From NCBI GenBank assembly GCA_945874895.1, contig CAMCIC010000005.1:124001-188000 (forward strand): a DNA stretch of 64,000 nucleotides, written 5' to 3'. This document shows, one piece after another, positions 24,783 to 34,292 of the stretch. The stretch is from Akkermansia muciniphila. GTDB taxonomy: Bacteria > Verrucomicrobiota > Verrucomicrobiia > Verrucomicrobiales > Akkermansiaceae. The position numbers and the translations under genes are program-made. Position 1 is the first letter of the stretch. Each line of letters begins with the position of its first letter. Below the pieces are notes generated by a model. That model ran no database searches and was not told where the DNA came from. It saw nothing but the letters and a program-made list of their open reading frames with translations.

Positions 24783-27700
24783 ATGAAAGCGAAATTGTCG
24801 ATTTTTAAAAAGTGTCATCAACGTAACACAATCCCATCGAATTGGATCGGATCCATTGTCTTATCGATGATGGTAACAAGCTTCAGTTCTTATGGTCAGA
24901 CGACTCGGTCCTGGGACGGTGGTGCTGCCGGCACGGGAACAGATTTGGGAACGGCTACCAACTGGAGCGGTGACGTGCTGCCGGCAAATGCCACAGGAGA
25001 CATCGCTCAGTGGAACGGCACGGTAGCGGGGAATTTGGTTCTAACCTACTCCACGGGTCTCGCAGGCGGCGCTGGCAACCCAGGCATCAATTTTGCCATG
25101 AGTTCCGCACAGACGGGCAATGTGAGCATCGATAGTGGGCTCAGTACCACTGCGATTCGTTTGAACGGAATCAACATTTCTGCAGGTGCCGGAGCATTTA
25201 CACTGGGCAATGGCGCCAACGCTTTCAACTTCACTTTGGGAGGCACTGCTGGCACACGCACATGGACCAACGATTCCAGCAACACCGCCACCATCAGCTC
25301 TGAAGTTGCATTCAACGCCGGTGGAGCGGGCGCTCAGGTGCTGGCAATCGGTGGCTCAGGCAACTGGTTGATTGCCGCTCCTCTTATTCTTGGCAACAAT
25401 ACGGGAGCAAACAGTGTCACACTTAACAAATCAGGAACTGGCACGCTGACTCTTACCGCCAGCAACGTCAACTCCTGCAATGGTCCTGTCACTGTGAACG
25501 GCGGTACCATCGTAGCAGGAGTTACAGGCGGCAATCCGCAATACGGTGCTTTTGAGAAGACATCGCTTCTGACCATCAATTCCGGCAGCACAGTGCGCGC
25601 CATGGGCGCTAACGCCTTTGGTGGATGGAGTGGCGGAAGCCTGGCTGTCACGATCAACGGCGGTCAACTCATGCTAGAAGACGGCATCGCGGTCGCGGGC
25701 AACCATTCTCTTGCCGCACTCACCCTCAATGGCGGCTCTATCGTCGGCAATGGCAACGCAATCTACGGTGGATTCAATCTGGGAGCCAACGTCAGTGTCA
25801 CCAATGACTCCACCATCAGTGCCACCAATACCAACACGGCAGGCGTGAGCCGCACGATCAACGTCACCTCTGGAAAAACTCTCACTTGGTCCGGAACCAT
25901 TCACAATGGCAACAACAATGCATGGACAACAAGTCTGACCTTTGCCGGAGAAGGAACGACCATTTTGAGCGGCAACAATACCCACAGTGGCACCACCACC
26001 GTCAGCGGAGGTTCGCTGCGGGTTGGCGACGGCGGAACAACGGGCAATGCAGGCACCGGACCTATCGTCAACAATGCATCTCTTGTCTTCAACCGGAGCG
26101 ATAACTTCACGGTTTCTCAACTGATCTCTGGTACGGGCAGCTTTCAAAAACTGGGCGCAGGAACACTCACTCTCACCAGCTCTTCCACCTACTCGGGCAC
26201 CACTACCGTTTCTAACGGAAAGTTGGCCTTGGGCACCTCAGCTGGTTCGCTTGATTCCACGACTGCATTGACCATCGCCCCGGGGGCGAGTTTCTCCGCC
26301 ATCAGTTCCAGCGCGAATCGCGTGCAAACGCTTGCCAGCTTGAACATGGATGGAGGAACAATCGAATTTGGACTCCTCGCTGCATCGGCTGACAGAATCA
26401 GCGTAACGGGCTCAGCGACGCTCGCAGGAACCAACACGGTAAAAATCTCGGGGTCCGTCAGTCCTGGGACCTACACACTGATCTCTTCCAGTTCCCCTCT
26501 CACAGGCACCATCAATCTGGATAGCTCCGCGATGCCGACTGGCTTCTTGTCCTACTCCGGTGCCATCAATGGCAATAACTACGAGTTGACCGTAACCGGC
26601 AACCCGACTCCTGCCACTGCTTATTGGAAAGGCGATGTAAGCGCCATCTGGAGTGATGCGACGGGGGCGCCAGACAGCAACTGGACCAGCGACGCCGAAG
26701 GAACCACCGATGCAAGTCAGGTACCTGGTGCCACCACGGATGTGGTATTCGCGGCAACGGGCTCCGCCAATGGTGCCACCACTCTCGGCGCCAATACTAC
26801 GATCGATAGTCTTACTTTTGGAACCGGCACCTATGCTGTGGGTGGAGACAATTCCCTAACCATTCTGGGAACCAATGCAAATGGCATCGCACTCGAAGTT
26901 CTCGGCGGATCATCCACCACGCTTTCCACTTCATCCTCCACTTGGACAGGTGTGACACGGGTGAATAGCACAGGCACTCTTACCGTATCCTCCTCCGGTG
27001 CTTGCGGAGACTCTACTGCAGCTCTGGAACTGGAAGGCAATCTGAAATTGAACACAAACCTGACCAAAGGAGATCTCTCTGGCGTCGGAGTGGTGAGTGC
27101 AGACACCGCTTCGAATTTTGGTGTTCAATCCGTCAACGGCTCCTCCTTTGCAGGAACTTTTGAAGATGGTCTCGCTCCCCTGTCCTTCACGAAGTCTGGC
27201 GCCGGCACCTTGACACTCCTGAATCAGATGACAAACACCGGCACCACCACTGTGTCAGCTGGTCGTCTGGAAATCGGCGATGGCAATACGTCCGGAGCTC
27301 TCGGCACAGGTGACATCACCGTCAACGCGGGAGGCTCACTGTCATGGAATCGCTCGGATGACATCACCATTGGCAATAACATCTATGGCGCCGTCGCTAA
27401 CATCATCAAAGATGGATCCGGCACACTTACCGTGACTGGAAATAACAACTTCGCGACCGCGGGTGGCAGCGGCTTCCTCATCAACAGCGGCAAAGTCGTT
27501 CTCGGCTCAGCCACTGCTGTTCCGAACAACATTGTTTTCGGGGTTCGCGGTGGCAAACTCGACCTGAATCAGAACAGCATCATCTGCGGATGGCTTGATG
27601 GCTTTGCTCCGGGTGAGGTGACCGATGACACCGTCACTGCGGGAACCACGACACTGACACTGAACGTGGGTGGCAATCCCGTTTATTCGGGTGCGATCAA

Positions 27701-29771
27701 CAATGGCGCGAATGGACGGGTTCTATCACTCGTCAAAACAGGAGGCGGCACACAAACCCTATCAGGCACCAGCAATTACTCGGGAGGAACATCAGTTCAG
27801 GGAGGATTGCTCCAAGTCAACTCCAGCAATGCCCTTGGCTCTGGTTCGATCGTTCTTCCAGGCAACAATGTGGACATCACACGTCTGCAACTCGGAAATG
27901 GCGTTACGATTTCTAACAACCTCGAAATCGGCATACCCACGCGCACGAACTTCAACGGCGCGCTTAGCATGGCTGGTGCAAACGATTCGGCAACAGTCGA
28001 CGGTTCCATTCTGGTCAAAGCATCTGGTCTCGTGGGTGGCACTCTCAATGGAGGCGCGATCTACGGGCCGACTGGAACCGGATTGCTCACGATAGCGGGT
28101 GCGGTGAATTCGGATTCCCCCACCACGCAAGTTCTCATGCGAGGCGGCAACGTCAGATTCAATAACGCTGGCAGCGCGACCAACTGGCGCAATGAAGGAA
28201 ATATGAGCCTCGGCGCGGAAAACGCATTGAATCCAGCATCTGTCCTCATCATGTCAGGCAGCAATGCGGCCGCACTCGACCTCAATGGATTCCATCAAAC
28301 TCTCGTCGGCGTGGGGAGCAGCACGGCTCACAACTTTGCTGCAACCGTGACCAATACATCCGGCACACAGGCCATACTTACCCTTGCTACAGATCCCTCG
28401 ATCGATTACGGAACCTTCTCTGGTGCAGTGCCCATGGGCTCCTTGGGAACCAACATTCTCGATGGCAATACCGTGATTGCAGGCAATCTCTCCGTGGTCA
28501 AACAAGGCTTGGGCACCGCCCAGTTGCAGGGGCCAAGCAGCTTTGCCGGCAATCTCACCGTTAGTGCTGGAACTCTCATCGCTGACCGGAATAACAATGT
28601 GAACACTCCTGCCACCAGTTCGCTTGGCAATCCGCAAACGGATCGCAGCATCACGGTGGAAAACGGCGCCACCCTGAAGTTGAACCAAGGTGATGTGTTC
28701 GGTAGTGCTACGACTATCGTAGTAGCAACTCTAGTGGTCAACTCCGGCGGCACGGTCGTCAACAACGGAAACAACTTCAACACATTGGGACCTGTTGTTC
28801 TGAACGGTGGCACCATTGCCACGACCGGCGGCGCAATTGCAGGCTACCAATCCTACAACTTGTTAGGAACGGTTTCGGTCACTGGCACCACGCCATCTGC
28901 CATCACCGTTTCCGGTCCAGGCAATGCCTTCAACGGCGTCCACCTCGATACGTTCACCATCTTCGATGTTGCAGACGCGACAAACGATGCATCAGCCGAC
29001 CTTGTGGTATCCGCACCTCTGATAGATCGCAACGCAACTCTTGGCGGAGCGGGTGGCGTTGCAAAATCCGGACCAGGCACGATGGCGATCACGGTAGCTG
29101 CCGCCTACACAGGTGCCACTTCAGTGCAGGCAGGCGTGCTTTCCATCAACAATCCCTACATTGCTAGCGGATCGGATGTAATCCTCTCAGAATCTGGAAA
29201 AATCGACTTGGCATTCGTCGGCACTGACACGATCCGTTCCCTCTACATCGGCGGAGTCCTGCAATACACCGGCGTTTGGGGTGGCATCGGCTCAGGTGCT
29301 CAATATGAAACCAGCGCCATCACCGGTACGGGAACCTTGACCGTGACCACCGGAGCTACCCCTCCGGGATACACGGCATGGGCTACCGATCATGGTCTCA
29401 CGGCAGGTGTCAACGATGGTGCGGATCAGGATCCTGACAATGATGGCATCAAGAACCTTCTCGAGTATGTGTTTGGTGGCGATCCCCTCTCCTCCTCACA
29501 AACTCCGGTTCCCACATCGTCCATGAACGAAACCCATATGATCCTCACCTTCAAACGTTCGGATCTATCAGAAACTGACACCACCACGATCGTTCAGTGG
29601 TCCACAGACCTCGGAAGCACCTGGACGGATTTTGCCACAGTGGGCGCGGTTTCATCCGGTGCGGTCACCGTGGTAGAAAATGACGCATCTGACGATGATG
29701 TCTCCGTAGCGATTCCAAGAAGCAACGCTGTGAATGGAAAACTATTCGGTCGAGTGAAGGTCACGAAATAA
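24783..29771 (+). CDS. Giant secreted protein with autotransporter-associated beta-strand repeats
   Basis: A 1662-residue surface/secreted protein. An extended signal (KKCHQRNTIPSNWIGSIVLSMMVTSFSSYGQ) leads into RSWDGGAAGTGTDLGTATNWSGD, typical of the start of these proteins. At least eight copies of the passenger-associated ~30-residue repeat are visible, such as GTGTLTLTASN, GTTILSGNNTHSGTTTVSGG, GTLTLTSSSTYSGTTTVSNG and GTQTLSGTSNYSGGTSVQGG, near nucleotides 25436, 25951, 26158, 27203, 27418, 27748, 28510 and 29073. They should stack as a right-handed beta-helix. The end has a DQDPDNDGIKNLLEYVFGGDP segment (calcium-loop-like) and a beta-rich tail. There is no C-terminal beta-barrel, so it is not a classical type V autotransporter. 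Own promoter, strong terminator. Confidence 0.93.
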   Translation: MKAKLSIFKKCHQRNTIPSNWIGSIVLSMMVTSFSSYGQTTRSWDGGAAGTGTDLGTATNWSGDVLPANATGDIAQWNGTVAGNLVLTYSTGLAGGAGNPGINFAMSSAQTGNVSIDSGLSTTAIRLNGINISAGAGAFTLGNGANAFNFTLGGTAGTRTWTNDSSNTATISSEVAFNAGGAGAQVLAIGGSGNWLIAAPLILGNNTGANSVTLNKSGTGTLTLTASNVNSCNGPVTVNGGTIVAGVTGGNPQYGAFEKTSLLTINSGSTVRAMGANAFGGWSGGSLAVTINGGQLMLEDGIAVAGNHSLAALTLNGGSIVGNGNAIYGGFNLGANVSVTNDSTISATNTNTAGVSRTINVTSGKTLTWSGTIHNGNNNAWTTSLTFAGEGTTILSGNNTHSGTTTVSGGSLRVGDGGTTGNAGTGPIVNNASLVFNRSDNFTVSQLISGTGSFQKLGAGTLTLTSSSTYSGTTTVSNGKLALGTSAGSLDSTTALTIAPGASFSAISSSANRVQTLASLNMDGGTIEFGLLAASADRISVTGSATLAGTNTVKISGSVSPGTYTLISSSSPLTGTINLDSSAMPTGFLSYSGAINGNNYELTVTGNPTPATAYWKGDVSAIWSDATGAPDSNWTSDAEGTTDASQVPGATTDVVFAATGSANGATTLGANTTIDSLTFGTGTYAVGGDNSLTILGTNANGIALEVLGGSSTTLSTSSSTWTGVTRVNSTGTLTVSSSGACGDSTAALELEGNLKLNTNLTKGDLSGVGVVSADTASNFGVQSVNGSSFAGTFEDGLAPLSFTKSGAGTLTLLNQMTNTGTTTVSAGRLEIGDGNTSGALGTGDITVNAGGSLSWNRSDDITIGNNIYGAVANIIKDGSGTLTVTGNNNFATAGGSGFLINSGKVVLGSATAVPNNIVFGVRGGKLDLNQNSIICGWLDGFAPGEVTDDTVTAGTTTLTLNVGGNPVYSGAINNGANGRVLSLVKTGGGTQTLSGTSNYSGGTSVQGGLLQVNSSNALGSGSIVLPGNNVDITRLQLGNGVTISNNLEIGIPTRTNFNGALSMAGANDSATVDGSILVKASGLVGGTLNGGAIYGPTGTGLLTIAGAVNSDSPTTQVLMRGGNVRFNNAGSATNWRNEGNMSLGAENALNPASVLIMSGSNAAALDLNGFHQTLVGVGSSTAHNFAATVTNTSGTQAILTLATDPSIDYGTFSGAVPMGSLGTNILDGNTVIAGNLSVVKQGLGTAQLQGPSSFAGNLTVSAGTLIADRNNNVNTPATSSLGNPQTDRSITVENGATLKLNQGDVFGSATTIVVATLVVNSGGTVVNNGNNFNTLGPVVLNGGTIATTGGAIAGYQSYNLLGTVSVTGTTPSAITVSGPGNAFNGVHLDTFTIFDVADATNDASADLVVSAPLIDRNATLGGAGGVAKSGPGTMAITVAAAYTGATSVQAGVLSINNPYIASGSDVILSESGKIDLAFVGTDTIRSLYIGGVLQYTGVWGGIGSGAQYETSAITGTGTLTVTTGATPPGYTAWATDHGLTAGVNDGADQDPDNDGIKNLLEYVFGGDPLSSSQTPVPTSSMNETHMILTFKRSDLSETDTTTIVQWSTDLGSTWTDFATVGAVSSGAVTVVENDASDDDVSVAIPRSNAVNGKLFGRVKVTK

Positions 29772-29789
29772 ACGGAATCTCAGGCTCCA

Positions 29790-29830
29790 ACCACACCGTC
29801 CGCAACTTTGTTGCGCGGTGTGGTTTTTTT
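29790..29830 (+). terminator. Strong rho-independent terminator of the giant repeat gene
   Basis: Two-part stem ACCACACCG / CGGTGTGGT with inner stem CGCAAC / GTTGCG and a TTT loop, followed by T8. The following ~170 bases up to the fumarase start show no further gene. Confidence 0.9.
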
Positions 29831-30005
29831 GTATTCAGTATATTGTTGCGTTAAGATTCCTGCAAAATTCTGAATTTCTGCTGTATCACGAGAAATCTCC
29901 CGCAAGCCGTCATGACCTGGGAAACTTCTCAGTAGGGCTTGAGCGGACGGGCAATATCTCGTTTTCTCCCCTTGGCGATTGCAGGCATCCGTGCTACTGA
30001 TGGGC

Positions 30006-31646
30006 ATGCCAGAAGCGCCCTTTATCTACCAAGACATCTACGCCACCGGACCTGATTCCACCGAATACGAGTTGGTGAGCAAGGAGCATGTGAGCGTGGA
30101 ACAGTTTCATGGCAAGGAAATGCTTGTGGTGCAACCCGAAGCTCTGAGCTTGTTGGCACAGGAAGCATTCAAGGCCATCAATTTCATGCTACGTCCGGCC
30201 CATCTCGCGCAGGTCGCTGCCATTCTCGATGATCCTACCGCCACAGAGAACGATCGAATGGTCGCGCTGATGATGCTGCGCAACGCGGAGATCGCCGCGC
30301 ACGGAATTCTGCCTTTCTGCCAAGACACGGGCACCGCCACCATCATTGGCAAAAAAGGCCAGCAGGTCTGGACTGGTTGTGACGATGCCGAAAAACTCTC
30401 ACAAGGAGTGCATGCCACCTATACCCGGGAAAACTTGCGCTATTCGCAAACCTCGGCCGTGACGATGTATGAAGAGGTCAACACCAAGACCAACCTTCCC
30501 GCGCAGATCGATCTGTATGCCACTGAGGGAGATGCCTACAAATTCCTCTTCGTCAGCAAGGGCGGCGGCTCAGCGAACAAAACGTTTCTCTATCAGGAAA
30601 CCAAGGCATTGCTCAATCCCAAGCGCCTCGTCGAGTTCTGCATCGAAAAAATGCGGTCCCTTGGCACCGCTGCCTGTCCTCCCTATCACCTCGTGTTTGT
30701 CATTGGCGGCACATCTGCGGAAGCTTGCTTGAAGACCGTAAAACTCGCTTCCACCAAGTATCTCGATGCCTTGCCCACCTCCGGCAACGCCCACGGTCAA
30801 GCGTTCCGGGATGTGGAATTGGAAAAAGAATTGTTAGAGTGTGCGCGCAACATCGGCATCGGCGCGCAATTCGGAGGCAAGTATTTCGCTCTCGATGTGC
30901 GAGTTGTTCGGCTTCCCCGTCACGGCGCGTCATGCCCGGTCGGCATCGGCGTTTCCTGCTCGGCAGACCGACAAGCGAAAGCGAAGATCACCAAGGATGG
31001 CATCTTTCTCGAGAAGCTCGAAAAGAACCCTGGAAGATTCATTCCTGAGGCCTATCGCGATTGGAAATTCAAAGGAGTGGAAATCAACCTTGATCTCGGC
31101 ATGGAGCAAACTCTGGCCACGCTCAGCAAGTATCCTGTCACCACTCCACTGGCTCTCACGGGCACCATCATTGTCGCACGCGACTCGGCTCACGCGAAGA
31201 TGAAGGAATACCTCGAAGAGCACGGAGACCTGCCCGATTATTTCAAGAACTATCCGATCTACTACGCGGGCCCAGCCAAGACGCCTGCCGGAATGGCGAG
31301 CGGTTCGTTTGGACCGACCACAGCAGGACGAATGGACTCCTACGTCGATCTGTTTCAATCACACGGCGGCTCGATGGTCATGCTTGCCAAAGGAAATCGT
31401 TCGCAACAAGTCACCGATGCCTGCAAAAAACACGGTGGCTTCTATCTTGGCTCCGCCGGTGGTCCGGCCGCTTTATTGGCACAAAATCACATCCGCTCGC
31501 AAGAGGTGGTGGATTTCCCCGAACTCGGCATGGAAGCCGTGTGGAAAATTACCGTCGAGAATTTCCCGGCCTTCATCCTCGTCGATAACAAAGGCAACGA
31601 CTTCTTTCAGACCATCAATCAGTGTCCGGTAGGGCACGGATCGTGA
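30006..31646 (+). CDS. fumA: Class I fumarate hydratase (iron-sulfur type)
   Basis: Interconverts fumarate and malate in the citric-acid cycle using an oxygen-sensitive [4Fe-4S] cluster. The three cluster cysteines of the FumA/FumB type are seen: [19 protein letters not shown] and [15 protein letters not shown]. The N- and C-terminal domains are both present in one 546-residue chain, as in E. coli FumA/B (548). Conserved [16 protein letters not shown] and [22 protein letters not shown] are seen. I chose ATG at 30006, second of two close ATGs (30000 is the other); a TTG at 29979 is less likely. Monocistronic, convergent with the ROK-like gene. Confidence 0.95.
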   Translation: MPEAPFIYQDIYATGPDSTEYELVSKEHVSVEQFHGKEMLVVQPEALSLLAQEAFKAINFMLRPAHLAQVAAILDDPTATENDRMVALMMLRNAEIAAHGILPFCQDTGTATIIGKKGQQVWTGCDDAEKLSQGVHATYTRENLRYSQTSAVTMYEEVNTKTNLPAQIDLYATEGDAYKFLFVSKGGGSANKTFLYQETKALLNPKRLVEFCIEKMRSLGTAACPPYHLVFVIGGTSAEACLKTVKLASTKYLDALPTSGNAHGQAFRDVELEKELLECARNIGIGAQFGGKYFALDVRVVRLPRHGASCPVGIGVSCSADRQAKAKITKDGIFLEKLEKNPGRFIPEAYRDWKFKGVEINLDLGMEQTLATLSKYPVTTPLALTGTIIVARDSAHAKMKEYLEEHGDLPDYFKNYPIYYAGPAKTPAGMASGSFGPTTAGRMDSYVDLFQSHGGSMVMLAKGNRSQQVTDACKKHGGFYLGSAGGPAALLAQNHIRSQEVVDFPELGMEAVWKITVENFPAFILVDNKGNDFFQTINQCPVGHGS

Positions 31647-31692
31647 CCTACCGGAGCTTTGCCGAATTGATCAAGAATCCAAGGGCCAAGCG

Positions 31693-33087
31693 CTAGGAGA
31701 GCCCTGCCACAAAAGGAAGACTCGCGGCCGCAACTGCTTGGCCGTGTCGCTTGGTCTTTTCGTCAGGAACCACGAGTTTGATCTTCAGTTGCGGAAACTC
31801 GGCAGCAAGAACTTTTTCTGCTTCACGAATGATGATGGCACCGCCTTCGCCCGAAGTCACACGGCCAAGGATGAGAAGGTTTTCGATGTCGTAGAAGTCG
31901 GCGTAGTGAGCGATCGAATACCCGAAGCAAACTCCGATGCTCTGATAGATGTTGGCGGCACGCGGATCACCCGCCTTCATGGCGTTCTGAACTTCCACCA
32001 GTTGTTCAGGAAAAGGCATCTTACCGAAGTCAAACCCGGCGGCGGGAGCGAGACGGGCGACGGCTTGTTGGGAGAAATACAAAGCGCCGCAGCCGCGATC
32101 GCCCGACCACTCATCGAGCGGACCGTTCTCACGGTAATCCACCGGCGCGAATGCGAGTTCATTCAACCATGGTTTGATGTGCCCTTGGGCATCGACATAG
32201 CCTGCGGCCTCGGAAGTCCCCATGGCAACCCCTAGCACCGAGTTGGCTTGCAGCCCCATCGATCCAGCCAAAGCCGTGACCTCGCCATCGTTGACCACCT
32301 CAAAGGGAATCCCATTCCAGCGCTCGTTTTTGAGAGTCGTAAAAATATGACGAACATGCTTTTCATAATCATCAGCCGCAACGCCTCGGAACAACGAGGA
32401 TGCGCGCACCTGATTGTCCATGATCACACCAGCGGAACTCCCACCGATCGCATCCACCCGCGGCAAATGAGCGGCGGCTCGCACCAAGGAATCATGAATG
32501 CCCTCGATGTGATAGTTCGGATCGTTTTGGAAATACGGATCCCAGACCACTTCCTCGGAAAACACCACTTCGCCATCGATCACGGCCGCACACTTGCGGT
32601 CGGATCCACCGAGGTCGAAACCGATACGGCAACCTTGCAGGTTACGCCCCAGATTCATGGCCGCGCCCTTCTCTTGTGGCAGTTCTTCAAAAGTCGCAGC
32701 TTTCACCGTGATGGGTGAGCCGAAAATCTTGGTTCCGATGAACTCACGGTCAAAGTGTCGCTCGCCGTGTTGCGCATATTTCTCAGCCAGCATCGCTGCG
32801 ATGTCATGAGCACCTGCAACTGCAATGTGATTTCCGCCTTTTTGCCAGAGCAGGAATTTGACCAAACGCTCGATGTATTTCTCCGTCAACGACGCGTTTT
32901 CCGCTGTGTCTGAAAGCACTTTGCCCGACCAACGAAAACAAGTGCCATCATCGCGACTGAGAGCCAATTCCACATGCCGACCACCATGCGAAGCCATCGC
33001 CTCATAGGCGCGGTTCCATAACACGGCGGGAACAAATTCAGGGTCGAGAACAGGAGAAAATGAGGGGGAAATCGCAATCTGGCTCAT
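31693..33087 (-). CDS. ROK/ASKHA-type sugar kinase-like protein, substrate unknown
   Basis: A 464-residue protein. The C-terminal ~300 residues have ASKHA kinase features: phosphate-1 loop RIGFDLGGSDRKCAAVIDGE, DAIGGSSAGVIM, EVVNDGEVTALAGSMG with VLGVAMGTSEAAGYVD (phosphate-2), and LLILGRVTSGEGGAIII (adenosine). The group is nearest to ROK family glucokinase/repressor-like proteins, but the N-terminal ~130 residues (LFTRNGVGG-like extension) are unusual and the classical zinc motif is not evident. The start at 33087 follows a promoter-like sequence overlapping a long inverted repeat. It lies downstream of the WYL regulator on the same strand. Confidence 0.75.
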   Translation of the reverse strand: MSQIAISPSFSPVLDPEFVPAVLWNRAYEAMASHGGRHVELALSRDDGTCFRWSGKVLSDTAENASLTEKYIERLVKFLLWQKGGNHIAVAGAHDIAAMLAEKYAQHGERHFDREFIGTKIFGSPITVKAATFEELPQEKGAAMNLGRNLQGCRIGFDLGGSDRKCAAVIDGEVVFSEEVVWDPYFQNDPNYHIEGIHDSLVRAAAHLPRVDAIGGSSAGVIMDNQVRASSLFRGVAADDYEKHVRHIFTTLKNERWNGIPFEVVNDGEVTALAGSMGLQANSVLGVAMGTSEAAGYVDAQGHIKPWLNELAFAPVDYRENGPLDEWSGDRGCGALYFSQQAVARLAPAAGFDFGKMPFPEQLVEVQNAMKAGDPRAANIYQSIGVCFGYSIAHYADFYDIENLLILGRVTSGEGGAIIIREAEKVLAAEFPQLKIKLVVPDEKTKRHGQAVAAASLPFVAGLS

Positions 33088-33102
33088 ACGCGTGGAAACA
33101 GT

Positions 33103-33143
33103 AACGCGCAATCTGTATTTTGTGAAGATACAAATTGCGCGTT
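33103..33143. promoter_or_regulatory. Long inverted repeat ahead of the ROK-like gene
   Basis: AACGCGCAATCTGTAT (33103-33118) and ATACAAATTGCGCGTT (33128-33143) are complementary over 16 bp with one mismatch (a G-U pair in RNA), around a 9-base loop. It ends 15 bases before the ROK-like ATG and 24 bases after the WYL gene's stop. A minus-strand -35 TTCACA and -10 TACTGT overlap it. It has no T-tract, so it looks like an operator or a leader hairpin and not a terminator. Confidence 0.65.
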
Positions 33144-33167
33144 CTGTGAATTCGGACGCGAGTGGGA

Positions 33168-34037
33168 TTACGCTTCTTTTTTCTCGCTCACTACTTGGAA
33201 GTATGAGGCCCAAGGCTCTTTGGCATTGGCATCCCAAGGCAAACCGAGGTTGTGACGAACATATTTCACCATGGCCTTGCGAACACGCAGTTCGAGGGTG
33301 TCCGATGTCATACCGTAGTCCATTTTAAGAGCGGCCTTGGCTTCTTTGCTGAGAGAGGAGTTGGGCTTGAGCTTGAGGGTCACGAAAGTGTCCCAGTCAA
33401 CATCGGCGGGTGGTTCATCCACATCTTTTCTCGACCACTTGCACTCCTCCATGCGTCCCAGCACGAAGTCGCGCCACTCCAGTTGCTCGGTATCCCAGCA
33501 ACGGGCATGCCAGCGCGAGCCATCGTAACCGAGGGCACGAGGCATCAGGGTGCGGGTTTTGCGGGTGGAGCTGTTCACGGAGACGTAACGTGCTTCGATC
33601 GCCTCCTTGCGCAACAAGGCCATTACCAAGACACGAACAGCACGATCATTTACCACGCGTTGTGGCATGGTCACAATATCTGCCAGGTCTCCCGTTTGCC
33701 CCGGTGCCGAATCGGCACGAACTGCTAGTGCGGCGTGTCCTGGGTTCTGGCCGAACAACAAGGTCACGGCCTCTGTGAGACTGGGGCGATGAAGACGGCA
33801 GGTGAAACTCTCACTGGCTTCATAACGCTTGCGGTTCGGATGATAGATCACTCCATTGCGGTTCAATTCCAAGAAACGCTGGATGTCACCACTCGCCTGA
33901 GCTGCGGAAATTCCAAAGCAATCCAGAAGATCACCACGACGTACCCAACCCCGCCACCACAACAACACTTCGATCATACGAAGACGCTCGCGTGCAGCCC
34001 AATTTTCTTCATTTGTCAGATTACCCATATGCTTCAT
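33168..34037 (-). CDS. WYL-domain transcriptional regulator of the BrxR/CapW type
   Basis: A 289-residue regulator with an N-terminal winged helix (MIEVLLWWRGWVRRGDLLDCFGI then AQASGDIQRFLEL), a central WYL domain (RALGYDGSRWHARCWD...WRDFVLGRM), and a C-terminal WCX-like part (VTLKLKPNSSLSKEAKAAL...LELRVRKAMVKYVRHNLGL). The RWHxRCW and RDFVLxRM pattern is that of BrxR/CapW-type regulators, known as repressors of BREX and CBASS defence operons. No such defence genes are in this window: the neighbours are a ROK-like protein and ilvC. An inverted repeat overlaps its own promoter, which fits autorepression. Confidence 0.85.
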   Translation of the reverse strand: MKHMGNLTNEENWAARERLRMIEVLLWWRGWVRRGDLLDCFGISAAQASGDIQRFLELNRNGVIYHPNRKRYEASESFTCRLHRPSLTEAVTLLFGQNPGHAALAVRADSAPGQTGDLADIVTMPQRVVNDRAVRVLVMALLRKEAIEARYVSVNSSTRKTRTLMPRALGYDGSRWHARCWDTEQLEWRDFVLGRMEECKWSRKDVDEPPADVDWDTFVTLKLKPNSSLSKEAKAALKMDYGMTSDTLELRVRKAMVKYVRHNLGLPWDANAKEPWASYFQVVSEKKEA

Positions 34038-34054
34038 TTTTGGTTACGGAGTGA

Positions 34055-34082
34055 AACATACATTCTATTTCTAAAATGTCAT
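34055..34082 (-). promoter_or_regulatory. WYL-regulator promoter with overlapping inverted repeat operator
   Basis: Minus strand -35 ATGACA (34082-34077), 16-base spacer, -10 TATGTT (34060-34055). The plus-strand sequence ACATTCTATTTCTAAAATGT (34060-34079) has 8-base arms with one mismatch and a 4-base spacer, filling the gap between the boxes, where a bound dimer would block RNA polymerase. An ATCTAGAT palindrome (34081-34088) lies at the -35. Confidence 0.5.
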
Positions 34083-34239
34083 CTAGATAATACATAAGCG
34101 TATTTATCCTACCAGTCGTTTTTATCGATGCGTTTGAGAAGAATGCACCTGTCAAAAAAAGCTTATTTCCCCTGTGCGTGAGCCTTTTCTCTTTGAGCCC
34201 GAAGACCCTGCGCGACAAATCAGCTCAAGCACAGGCATC

Positions 34240-34273
34240 AAAAAAGCCGACCCTCTGACGAAGGTCGGCTTTT
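34240..34273 (-). terminator. Terminator downstream of ilvC
   Basis: Stem GCCGACC / GGTCGGC with a 10-base loop (34246-34269), flanked by A-run on one side and T-run on the other. Read leftward from ilvC it is a canonical intrinsic terminator (stem then T6). The rest of 34038-34239 shows no gene. Confidence 0.85.
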
Positions 34274-34292
34274 GATTTGAGCGAGCGATGGC

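Noticed and set aside
29972-30006. TTGGCG-N17-TACTGA followed by ATG, a possible leaderless promoter for fumarase
   Set aside because: The geometry fits, but both boxes match consensus too poorly to claim a promoter.
34021-34218. 65-codon open frame on the minus strand upstream of the WYL gene
   Set aside because: It overlaps the promoter and operator of the WYL gene, has no recognisable features and no start signal.
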